43,788 nt of DNA from Fragilaria crotonensis (Eukaryota; Bacillariophyta; Fragilariophyceae; Fragilariales; Fragilariaceae), in the NCBI GenBank assembly GCA_022925895.1, contig JAKSYS010000527.1, forward strand, positions 1 to 43,788, in the 5' to 3' direction. Position numbers and translations under genes: made by a program. Each line of letters opens with the position of its first letter. Positions within the stretch are counted from its first letter, which is position 1. Under the pieces are notes generated by a model. That model was not told where the DNA came from, made no database searches, and saw nothing but the letters and a program-made list of their open reading frames with translations. This document shows positions 9,571-18,821 of this stretch, one piece after another.

Positions 9571-9573
9571 TCA
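9571..9573 (-). promoter_or_regulatory. Candidate readthrough stop codon (UGA-CGG) between Gag and Pol
   Basis: On the minus strand the context is AAG TGA CGG TTA. The frame before and after is the same (Gag start 11937 and the Pol frame are congruent modulo 3) and Pol lacks its own ATG. UGA followed by CGG is one of the established leaky stop contexts. A small hairpin can form 12 nt downstream (CGAGG pairing with CCTCG around AGGAGA). Readthrough itself is inferred. Confidence 0.6.
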
Positions 9574-11937
9574 CTTTCCCTTTGTCATGCCTCCCATCGC
9601 CCTCTTCAATGTTTCGATTTCCTTGTTTGCCGCCGAGAACTTGTCGGTAATTGTTGATGCCTTGGTGAGAGCTCTTTCGGCGATATCGAGGGCCTTCTCG
9701 ACCTTCTCCTTCATTTGCGAAACAGCAACCTCCATTTTTTCAACTTTGTCGAACCCTGAGTTAGTCGCAAGAAATTTTACATACTCGGCAGAGATGGCAG
9801 GGTGATTCTCGAAGTGGTGATCGATGTACGACTTCATCACATCGTGCGTCCGGAAACAGGCCCAAAGGAGGTGCGAGCAAATGGACGCCGGTTCCTCCAC
9901 TGTCATTGCATCGGCTACACCTTCTTTAGGAGCATAAAGGTCTTCGCATACACGGTCAAGAATCTGGGTAGTTAAAGACCACGCCTGGTCCGCGGAAAAC
10001 TTCGAATCAGAGTGGAGCTTCTGGTAAATAGCGTCAACGAAACCCAGGAGTTGGGTCAAGAACGTGACTGTCGAGTTCAGACTGGCAGTGGCCACTGCTT
10101 TGGCCGCAATCATGGTGAGATCGTGTCCAAATGCGTACTCGATGTCATGTGCCACAGTTGAATGAATTAAGTTCATCTGCTTGATCACATGATTCATTAC
10201 ACCTTCTCCGCCGGATTTCCAGCTCTTGTAATGAGGAAGTTTTGATAGCTTTGAGGTGTTTCTCTCGTTTGTCATCGCAACTCGACCCTTGTGGAACAGG
10301 CGAGGACGATTGAAGTGAAGAGCTTTGATGGCTGCTGCCTCAGCTCCGGTCTTGATCTTAAGCTTGACCCGAGATTCCAAAACTTTAAACTGGGTGTCCG
10401 CATCCATATCGTCCGAACCGAAGATGCGATCAAGCATCAGAAGGGGGTCCATTACCAGACCATAGCGATAGGAGGAGAAATTCTTGACGACCCACTCGGA
10501 ACACTCAGATAAGTCGCGAATACCGAGCCCTCCAAACTTGATGGACTTGTCTTCGGTGTTTGCTTTCAACACTCCGACATCGCGTGATAGCATTCTGATC
10601 TCGTTTGCGAACCGGCGAAGCTCTTCTTCCGTTCGGATTGAAGCGTCAGACACCCCGAGGCTTTCGTTTCCTTCCTCCATTTCGACCTCCGATTTCTTCG
10701 TATCATTGTTTAGCAAGGTCATGAGGTGGTCCACCACCGGGCGATCCTCCTTTGAGTCCTGTTTCAGGTTTACCCTCTGCTTCTTGAGCCTGGGGATGCC
10801 TTCAAGATCTTGATCGTGTTTAGCAACATCGGTCTTGATTGCCTCTATTTCTGACCCAACACCTTGAATGCGCTTTATGACAGACGTGAGAACCGCCACG
10901 ATCTTGGCCTCATCTTCAACCTTGGATTTCTCAACTTGATCCATTCTTCCGACCACGGACTTCATCTCGGTGACTGCCTCTGACGTTTCCACTTTGGACT
11001 GATTTACGTCCAGTCCTAGGCGGTCCACTTCTTCACCAATGAACGACGTTGTGCCCCATAAGGTGGGTGCTTCGAATTTCGGGTCCATTTCTACTGCGGA
11101 TCCGAGCGAAGACATGAGGTTCTGAACTGCCCCCGCCATGAGGATTGCAGTTTGTTCATTATCCAAGAAGCGACCGTGCGATAGAGAGGCCACTTCCTCG
11201 AGCGTGCGACCCATTTCTACAACGACAGATTCGAGTCGCGAGACAATCCTTGTCAGACCACCTCTCCCCAAAGATCCACCCTCAATCATAGCCTCCAAAC
11301 CGGTGTCCCCTTCCACTGGCAGGGTGCGACGGTAATTTGGTACTACGATAGTACTGAGAGGTTCGGAGAGACTGACCTGTGCCTTCCTCTTCTTAGCGGG
11401 AGTCCTGAAAACCTCAGCTTCGTCTAGCAGTTTGACCTCGGACTTGATGTCGTCTTCCGATGCCAATTCGTCATCAGCATTTGTGACAGCACGAAAGGCC
11501 TTAACCCACATTGGAAGAGACCACTCCTTTCCTGCCCACTCTGCCTGAGTGCTACTCGGTACCTTTGACATAGGTACCGAGGGTTGGGAGAAAACGGTCG
11601 CGCCGCTGACTCTGAAGATGAAGAACCTGGAATCGTCGAATGCTGGTATCTTGTTCGTCCCATGGGACTTGATCTTGCAACCCTTGCGAACACAGAACGA
11701 CGAGCCTCCGACGCCAATCAAACCAAAACACAAAGAACGATCCGAGCCCGGAATCAAAACAACAGAGTAGCAACGCTTAGTATCAACCATACCTTCAGTA
11801 GAGCCAACAACCCCCTCCATACTCGCCGGAGAGGGCGACGCCGCGACAGGCGAGGCGAAAGAGACAGAAGCCCCGGGAGGGGCAGCAGCGAGAGAGAGCG
11901 AAGCAGTAGCCTCCTGCAAGAGATCATCGAGCGACAT
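9571..11937 (-). CDS. Gag-like ORF1 of the YR retrotransposon
   Basis: 788 aa starting at an ATG 7 bp inside the A1 repeat edge. Residues 1-45 are Ala/Ser/Pro-rich. A possible zinc-binding set C70, C82, C87, H92 (SLCFG then FCVRKGCKIKSHG) precedes a basic patch near 187-191 (KKRKA) that could be a nuclear localisation signal. The middle (about 225-430) and the last 55 residues are predicted by eye to be coiled coil, fitting a self-assembling nucleocapsid protein that packages element RNA. Length is compatible with YR-element ORF1. It ends at a single UGA followed by CGG, and Pol continues in the same frame. Function as Gag is inferred from position and composition, not from a diagnostic motif. 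Confidence 0.72.
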   Translation of the reverse strand: MSLDDLLQEATASLSLAAAPPGASVSFASPVAASPSPASMEGVVGSTEGMVDTKRCYSVVLIPGSDRSLCFGLIGVGGSSFCVRKGCKIKSHGTNKIPAFDDSRFFIFRVSGATVFSQPSVPMSKVPSSTQAEWAGKEWSLPMWVKAFRAVTNADDELASEDDIKSEVKLLDEAEVFRTPAKKRKAQVSLSEPLSTIVVPNYRRTLPVEGDTGLEAMIEGGSLGRGGLTRIVSRLESVVVEMGRTLEEVASLSHGRFLDNEQTAILMAGAVQNLMSSLGSAVEMDPKFEAPTLWGTTSFIGEEVDRLGLDVNQSKVETSEAVTEMKSVVGRMDQVEKSKVEDEAKIVAVLTSVIKRIQGVGSEIEAIKTDVAKHDQDLEGIPRLKKQRVNLKQDSKEDRPVVDHLMTLLNNDTKKSEVEMEEGNESLGVSDASIRTEEELRRFANEIRMLSRDVGVLKANTEDKSIKFGGLGIRDLSECSEWVVKNFSSYRYGLVMDPLLMLDRIFGSDDMDADTQFKVLESRVKLKIKTGAEAAAIKALHFNRPRLFHKGRVAMTNERNTSKLSKLPHYKSWKSGGEGVMNHVIKQMNLIHSTVAHDIEYAFGHDLTMIAAKAVATASLNSTVTFLTQLLGFVDAIYQKLHSDSKFSADQAWSLTTQILDRVCEDLYAPKEGVADAMTVEEPASICSHLLWACFRTHDVMKSYIDHHFENHPAISAEYVKFLATNSGFDKVEKMEVAVSQMKEKVEKALDIAERALTKASTITDKFSAANKEIETLKRAMGGMTKGK

Positions 11938-11943
11938 GAAAAA

Positions 11944-12438
11944 GAAAAAGAAATTCCCTCAAGAAATATACGACTTCAGGCCTTGGCTGAACGGTCCGAG
12001 GATGAAAGTCGATGCTTTCTTGATTTGTGAGAGAGATTCCTCTCTCTCACCGTGAAGAGACATTCTGTTGTTGACACCTGGTCAAGATGATGTCGTGGTG
12101 ACCAGGCTGTAGGATCGGTAGCGGCAGCTACATCGGGTGTCATGGTGATCCGCGGTCTTCAATCAATCAAGGACTCATCTGATGTGGTGAAGGTGATCGT
12201 GGGAGTGATGGATCATAAAACTCCGATGAAATGGCCGATCCGGATGAACGTCAAGTTTGGACATTGAAACACACTGCCAATCCAGTGTCGATGATTTTGA
12301 ATCACGAAGCTTGATTGGGTACAGTAGCGAATTTGGTTAGTAACCGTAATATCAGAGGTGAATGAATTTTTACGTAGTTACCAGTTCCTCGCTCTCTGCT
12401 TTAACTGTCATCCGACTTAACCTGGGGGTACGCAGAGG
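11944..12438 (-). repeat. Split direct repeat A1 (5' end of YR element)
   Basis: 495-bp copy of A2. As the 5' end of the element it probably carries the internal or upstream promoter, but no element can be pinpointed. The outer edge reads CGCAGAGG on the plus strand, followed by flanking GTTCATTT. Confidence 0.87.
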
Positions 12439-13685
12439 GTTCATTTTTCCTCCTTTGTCAGATCAACGACAAGTTTGATGTTGCAGTTGAAGCCACCATA
12501 CCAGTAGGCCAAAAGCTTTAAACATCGACGAGCATCAGAAAATTAGGTGTGACGCACGCATTGGTTCAATAAAAGGACAAAACAAAACTTCACAAAACCC
12601 CTTTTTTTCTTTCTTTTTTCAATGAAAACTCATCCCTTATTGAAGACATGAAACAATTGCATCACTGCCGGACAGTTTTGTAGAGCCCAACATAGTAACC
12701 TACCTCTGACAAAAATGACTTTCACTCTGTTGGAATTTTTTAACAAACGTGACTTGCAAGAAACTCATGGATTCCAGGAGATGCTGTGGCTGCTATCTTC
12801 AATGCCATTTGAGAATTCTATTCAACTCCTGTGTGGCAGATGGCTAAATGATTTTGTTCTTCTTCAGAATATCTTTCGTTCATTCTTCCAATTTCTGCCA
12901 GAGGGGCACTTCGTCAAATGCAACAAGATAATCAGATGTGGATCCCGGGTCGTACAAGATTGATATGTCAACCCTAGTAGACAGCACACACGGCTTGAGA
13001 GTTCAGTCCAACAAGAACCTCTTCTTTCATCCACTTGGCCTAGTACCCACAGATTGGAGTACATCCTGCGGCAACATTTGTACAATTTGTGAGCAGCCTC
13101 CCCGAATGGGAAGCCGAATTATTGCATGACATTGACTTGTGCGAAGACCCCTTTACTGTAAGCAATGCACTGTCATATTGCATCCGGCGATGAGTGACGG
13201 CTGCGTGTGGACAGATAAACAAGGAACTTGGGTGACATAGTTGTGCGTGGCATGGGATCAGCTCAGGGAGCCAAGCAAGGTTGATTCCTACTGCGCGGAA
13301 GCATATAGCTAGTAGCTAGCATGATGATGGCTATGCTTTGCTTTCTTCGTCGGTTGGCAGAGTTCACGACCCAACTGGTGCCACCATGGACAGGGATCTT
13401 GGCAACGGATAGCCAAGCCTCTTGGATACCATCACGGTCACCACCACACCACCATCAAAAGGAGAACATTGTTGCCCTCAGTATGCACAACAGAAACCAG
13501 TTGCACAACTTGATGTGAAGTGGCCGGAGTGGTATTTGCTGAGAAGTATCCTCACAAAAAGCTTGAACGCTAGCAAGGTGTTACTCTCCAACATGTGAGG
13601 GGCCACCAGGATTGAAAAGTGGCAGGAAACAATATTATATCATTGTTGCCGTCTGGATTCTGTACAATTTTTTATGGTAATCTAA

Positions 13686-13981
13686 TGGATCCATACTTTT
13701 TCACAAATCTCATCTACCTCTGGTGGTGCTTCCTTTGTTGTTGTACCTCCTTTCAGCCCAGCAGCAGCACGGTGTACTATCATCAAAGCCCCGCCTGTTG
13801 GAGAGAACAACATCTTCAACGAGAATTTCATTAATAACTACGACGTCTCTGTGGAGCTGCCATGATAGGGTCATATAGTGCACGCATTGTTGCACTGGAC
13901 AAGAAAACAAACGTCGGGGGCAAAGATCTCCATTTAAAGCAGGTTGTTTACTGTTGTACGTCCATTCAGATGATGGGCAAC
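13686..13981 (+). pseudogene. Possible decayed coding remnant, unrecognised
   Basis: Two consecutive open stretches in different plus-strand frames give normal-looking protein text: 13686-13862 (ending NNIFNENFINNYDVSVELP, then TGA) and about 13859-13981 (containing ARIVALDKKTNVGGKDLHL, then TAG). A third open stretch follows to about 14210. The change of frame between them suggests an old gene or transposon fragment. No family is recognised, and chance open frames are possible. Confidence 0.2.
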
Positions 13982-14347
13982 TAGTAGTAGTACATTGGTA
14001 ACTTCCACCCAACCAATAATGGCCCAGTTCTCTTTTTGTGTCTAGCTCCCATTGTTGTTATGTTTGTGTCCAATCCATCATCAATTGGCATATTGTCATT
14101 GATTCTACTCCACCAGACCCGCAGTGCCTTGTATTGCCCTATGTGTTTCCAAACCTGTTCTTTGTCAATCTTCCTCAACTACATCACAAGGTGGTTTTTG
14201 GTGACTTTTTAAAAATAAATTGCATTCAATATATATTGTGAGTGGACGGGGACTATTCACCAAATAAAATTGTTAACAACATTTAGTTTGATTATTCATC
14301 GTTAATATTCATATTACATTTTAAAAGTTTAACATTTGTCACTTGCT

Positions 14348-14592
14348 TTGTTGATTTATATCACCATGTGGATTGTAATTACAATGTTAAAATTGAATAC
14401 AATGACAATTATAAAGTCAAAACAGGCTTAAACTTCAAGTACATACACACTCATTTTTAATACATCACATGTTGGTTGATTTATACCAGCATGTGGATTG
14501 TGTGACCATTGTTTAAATTATGTGCTACGACAATTTAAATTCAAAACACGCCTAAAACTCTAAGTATATTCACGCTCTGATCCATTCAAGCT
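14348..14592. repeat. Diverged 125-bp tandem duplication in AT-rich DNA
   Basis: Two units with period 125 bp, anchored by TTGATTTATA at 14351 and 14476, each followed by a CATGTGGATTGT block, then a GACAATT block and a TAAA(A)CT-AAGTA block. The units differ at many positions, so the duplication is old. Confidence 0.75.
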
Positions 14593-15109
14593 TCGAACCA
14601 AATCGAGGCTCCTCCTTTTCTCCCTCATCCAAAATACACAATGCTGCACCCCAAACAATTCAACACTTTTTGACTCAACCCTGATGGCACCTGACTTGAG
14701 TCAATCCTCGTTGCCAGGCTGCATTTGCATTGTAATGACCATGACAATGTTGTTATAAACCGAACAACGACATGGCAATCCTCGAATGTTGGTGCTTTTG
14801 GCATTCAATGATTACTTTGTCGTCGTTTTCTTGATCAGTCTTGTCATTGCTGTTGTGTTGTGCTACACGTACACTTAGTACATTTCTTATTTGAAACCAG
14901 TCCGGGAGAATCAGCACTTTGAATTCCTGTAGAGATGTACAGTGGTCCTCCTACACGCACAATTTCTGGCGGTTTTTTTTTCAATTTCAAACCAGATGGA
15001 GCTGGAATAGTAAATCTTTGAATACCAGCCATTGTCAGTACCTTGTTGTTAACCTTTTTTGTTATAAATGAATTTTAATAGTGATGTGAAAACACCAAAT
15101 TCATCTCTT

Positions 15110-15315
15110 GAAAAAACGGTTGTTACTGCAGAAATAAATTTATGGTTTTGTTGACTCCAGTAGAAACAAATTATGGAATCCACCATTTGTTGATTATTAA
15201 TTAATGGGATTCACCCTTTTGTTGAGTCCAGCAGAAATATAATTACGGGATCCAACAATTTGTTGACTCCAGCAGAAATAAATTTATGGAACCCACTGAT
15301 TTGTTGACTCCTAAA
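15110..15315. repeat. Short tandem array with ~40-bp period
   Basis: About five diverged units with the core TTGTTGACTCCAGCAGAAAT followed by an AAATTTATGGAATCCAC-like segment. Core positions are near 15110, 15151, 15190, 15222, 15263 and 15304. It lies in AT-rich DNA and is not coding. Confidence 0.75.
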
Positions 15316-16650
15316 AATATACATTTGTCATAGTTTGATAAACCATCAATTCAATCACCAACTCATTAAATACTTTGATTTTAATACATTTAAATCTCAA
15401 TACAAATTATTTATGCGTAGATATCACTTTTTAATGTTGAAAGGGGCCATAATTTTAACCATAAACAGTCATTATTGACTACAACTATATCAACTCACTT
15501 TTTGCCACCTTGTGATGTACACCATGGATCCAACCATCTCTTGGACTCCAAAAACAAGTCGTGAACAAGAATACAATAAGCATGCGGTGATGAAAGTCTT
15601 GTCGACGGTCGATTGTTAACGCAAGCTCTTGAAGTTGTGCTTGAGAAAATTGAAGCATGCCATTAATATCCCGAAGACTCCTTTAATGTCTTTCCATAGT
15701 ACAGACTCTAGCTACCTTTCCACTCCATTTCATAACTGCACTTTCCAGGTTCCTGCCAATGCTAACTTGAAACAATGTGGCACCATTACCAAGAATAGGC
15801 AAGAAAACACCAAGTACCTTGAGCTTTCCAGCAGCAACTTTGTCAGGGAGGCATCCACTATGGCCACCACCTAGTCATTGACGTTCTTGCTGATGAAACA
15901 ATAAGATCATAAGGACCTTGGAACAAGCTTTGAAACCTCTTTGCATGTCTTCTGTGAGATTCCTTGGGGTAAACTGCTTGGAGTTTTGACTTTTTTGGGA
16001 GACGAAGCTATTTAATTTGTATTGTTTGTGTTGGGCCGGCCCTTAAAATAACTCAAACCTTTTTGAAGAACAATGTAGAAAAATCAAGAGTCGAGCTCCC
16101 CTTCTATACTCATCACTCGTCGTCAACAACAACATTGCCATGGCAAATTTGATTGCCGAAGCAAATCACACCCACAGGAGACTGATGGCCATGTGGTGAT
16201 CATTGTGGAAAAGACAATGGAACAAAATTAACAGGAGTGCTCACATTCTCCGGAGAATGCGTTGTGGAGGTGACATTGTTGTGTATGCATAGTACATGTA
16301 GTGTGACATCCACCATGCATTGACGAGCAGAGTTCGTGCCGAAGAAAAAGGGGATAGTGGTGCGAACCACACATTATACCATTCCGAATCATTGTTTCTA
16401 AAAATCTGCGGTGCCTTCATTGTTCGCCGCACACGTACACAGCTCACCGCTCTCTTCATACTTTCTGCAACTACTAGAGTATACTGCAGGATGATATTGA
16501 GAACTACGACGTTGTAAGTTGAATGTACTAGGAGTGCATCACACATTTGAGAACGCAAACAGTTACTATTCTTGACCTCATCAGCTCTCAGGCAGGACGA
16601 AACGAGAAAAAGAGTGGTTATATACTAGTACATGGCGTAGGAAACGCGTG

Positions 16651-16749
16651 GAATATTTAGACCCCTCGGGGTCTAAATTTTGACCGTGGGGTCAAATTTG
16701 CTGAATTTAGACCCGGGGATTAAATTATAGACCCCAGGGGGTCAAATTC
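16651..16749. repeat. Cluster of inverted GGGGTC(T/A)AAAT motifs
   Basis: About 100 bp built almost wholly from alternating direct and inverted copies of a 10-12-bp word, ATTTAGACCCC and GGGGTCAAATT. The first pair, 16656-16677, is a perfect palindrome with 10-bp arms and a 2-bp centre. It ends 10 bp before the Harbinger left TIR, outside its TAA duplication. Confidence 0.7.
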
Positions 16750-16985
16750 AAGATCCTAAGGGCGATCCTTACGGGAAACAAAACTGGCTTTCAACAAAAT
16801 TTGCAGCAGGTTGTGTGGAAGGTTTTGTGCACCTATTCCTTACGACTTTATCTGAGTACAAAACTTACCAGTTTATCAATATCTTGGGACCTGAACATCA
16901 ACATAAAAACACGTGCGATTACGTAGAAATGATACTAGAACTTAGGATTTCGAACTTGTTTTGCCACCATTGTTTGTTTCCAACC

Positions 16986-18799
16986 ATGTCAGATCCGCCT
17001 TCAGCAACGGCATCGCTCACCGGTAAGAAGAAGAGCCGCAATGGTGGAACCAATGTGAGCAAGGAACTGCTTATGGAGTTTCAAGCTCTCATTGCCTACG
17101 CATGTTACGACTCACCTTCTATTTCGGGGGCTGGCGTGTCGATGACGGAATCCACGATGGAAAAGCTCATGATGAAGCTTTGCTTTGGGGAGAATCATGA
17201 CAACCACGACGAAATGGTTTGCTACGTTGATCAATTTTTACTTGGTCTTAACAAGTTTAAAGGCTTGTATGCTGGGCCGCCGCCTCCTCTGACTGATGTC
17301 GATGCAGGAGTCCCTTCAGAACTGTTACTGTGTGTTCCTCCATCCTTACATCGTCAGGGAAAAATACATATTTTTGTTGGGGAAGGCTCAATCGAGAAGA
17401 GGCTTCTCATGCAAAAATCATTGACAAACGAAAGTGGAATTAATGGAAGGACAATGCTGAGACTTGCAAAGGACGTTTTAGCGAATTGCAAAAAGATGAA
17501 TGCAATCGTCACGTCCAGCGATTCACCATACAAGGACTTCAGATCTTTTCCGTCTGGAACAAATTACGAAGACTATCTCAAATGGTGCCTCACTGCAATG
17601 TTTACAAATGATGACGACAAAAAAGGTACGTCCGCAGTGTTGCCAATAACGTTTGTGTATTTGTGCAAGTATCGAAGCGACTGATTTCTTATGCTGTTTC
17701 GTTGACAGATACTAGCAGTAGTGACACTCCTAAGAAAAGTAGCGAAGGTGACATTGAGCTACAACCATCAACTTCAAGTCCGTCATTCTCTCAACAACAA
17801 GGTAAAACTGGGGATCCAGCAGGAGTTGAGATCTCACCTCCTCCCAACTATTTCTTCAAGGGATTTCTAGCGTGGTGTCTATGGGGTCACTTACCCATCG
17901 AGAATGACGGCACAATGAAGTCCTTGCTTTTTACGGAAGCCAAGGTTCCGACATCGTTTGGTAGGAAGACTGCTTCACGTCAGTCTTCCAAACAGTATCA
18001 GATAAAGCAGCACCAGGATGGAGAAACCTTGATGGGTCGCCGCGGAACGAAGAGATCGGTGTCCGAAAGTGAGAGTACTATGACGTCGTCTCCAAATGAA
18101 GATAGTAGCAACAAACAACAACGAAATGCCATCCTTCAACAAATGCACCGTTTCAACGCCGAGTACATCGAGAGAGAACTGCAGAAACGAAGTGCCTTGC
18201 AGGTAGCTATTGTCCGGGACAAAATATCTGCACTCACAAGAAAAAGCGACAGGGCAACAGAGAAGCTCTTCCGAATGAAGAAGGGTTTGGCTGCTGATGA
18301 GTTGAACACCGTTGTGGAGAACTTGGACCGAGAAATCGAAAATCTCGAAACGGAGCTGAGGACTTTGCAAGAGAGAGAAATCCAGCGTCGAGACAAGGTG
18401 ATGATGATGACAGGCCAGCACGTGATGGTCGAAGAGAACGTTCTGGAGGATGATGACGTTGTTGAAAATAACATTCTCAGCAAGAAGACTCCAGACAAGA
18501 ACACCCCGGATAAGAACACTCCCGCCGTCATCAATAATCGAGATGTCGAATATCCTCTGGATGTTGTTTTGAAGGATCCGCCCCAAGAACAACCGTCAGG
18601 AAACATTTGTGTTGAATGTTCCGCCACTCCAAGTATTCACAAGTGCCGAAGGTGTCGGCGATTTGTCTGTACTTTGTGTTGCTCAGAGAAGCGGCATCTG
18701 GATATGATTTGGTGGTGCGGCAACTGCTTTGAAAACGAAAGTATCACGAACCAACAACAAATTCGTGACGGAAAATACGAGTCAGACGGAGAAGGGTAA
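16986..18799 (+). CDS. Harbinger partner protein with coiled coil and Cys-rich zinc finger (2 exons)
   Basis: Exons 16986-17625 and 17709-18799, joined in phase by an 83-bp GT-AG intron (AG/GTACGT donor, TTGACAG acceptor), give about 576 aa. The start is the first ATG in frame (MSDPPSATASL). The N-terminal 200 residues are an unrecognised helical region. A middle segment (PPNYFFKGFLAWCLWGHLPIE) lies in exon 2. Then comes a long charged coiled coil (about AEYIERELQKR to LQEREIQRRDK) and a repeated DKNTP linker. The C-terminus is a finger of the pattern CxxC-x8-CxxC-x4-CxxCC...WWCxxC (NICVEC to WCGNCF), a cross-brace-like arrangement of at least eight Cys. Harbinger elements usually encode a Myb/SANT partner that imports and targets the transposase; this protein holds that position but lacks a visible Myb domain. 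Role inferred from position only. Frame intact. Confidence 0.75.
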
Positions 18800-18821
18800 T
18801 AGAGCTGTCTACTTATGAAGG

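Larger units (their letters stand above)
2440..12438 (-). mobile_element. Tyrosine-recombinase (Ngaro/PAT-like) retrotransposon, near-complete
   Basis: A 10-kb element oriented right to left. Read 5' to 3' on the minus strand it is A1 (12438-11944), Gag-like ORF, RT/RNase H ORFs, YR ORF, B1 (3967-3474), A2 (3473-2979), B2 (2931-2440). A1=A2 and B1=B2, which is the split direct-repeat structure of Ngaro/PAT-type YR elements and not an LTR structure. No DDE integrase is present; the last ORF has tyrosine-recombinase features. There is no target-site duplication, as expected for integration of a circular intermediate by a YR. The repeats are almost identical between copies, so the insertion looks young. 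Two coding irregularities are described under the ORFs. DIRS/PAT elements usually carry an adenine methyltransferase, which I do not see, favouring the Ngaro side. Confidence 0.88.
12439..16759. other. Gene-poor intergenic region between two transposons
   Basis: 4.3 kb with no supported complete gene on either strand; only short frames without domains. It contains possible coding remnants near 13.7-14.2 kb, an AT-rich stretch at about 14.2-15.5 kb (60-bp lines near 14.3-14.5 kb count roughly 18-33% G+C), two diverged tandem repeats and an inverted GGGGTC motif cluster, each listed separately. A T-rich run lies near 12603-12620. Nothing clear is seen in 12439-13685 or 15320-16650. Confidence 0.5.

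Noticed and set aside
2979-12438. A repeats (2979-3473 and 11944-12438) as LTRs of a Gypsy or Copia element
   Set aside because: A second repeat pair (B) lies inside and outside one A copy, no target duplication is present, and the last ORF is a tyrosine recombinase with no DDE integrase seen.
14348-15315. CRISPR-like array from the regularly spaced repeats
   Set aside because: The repeats are diverged simple tandems without unique spacers, in a eukaryotic genome, and no cas gene is present.
16241-16558. 105-codon minus-strand frame left of the Harbinger
   Set aside because: No domain, no splice context and no copy elsewhere in the window; likely chance.
17975-18627. Minus-strand frames of 163-205 codons opposite the Harbinger partner gene (and their copies at 31630-32240)
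   Set aside because: They are antisense shadows of the coiled-coil exon, which has intron support and a defined zinc finger.
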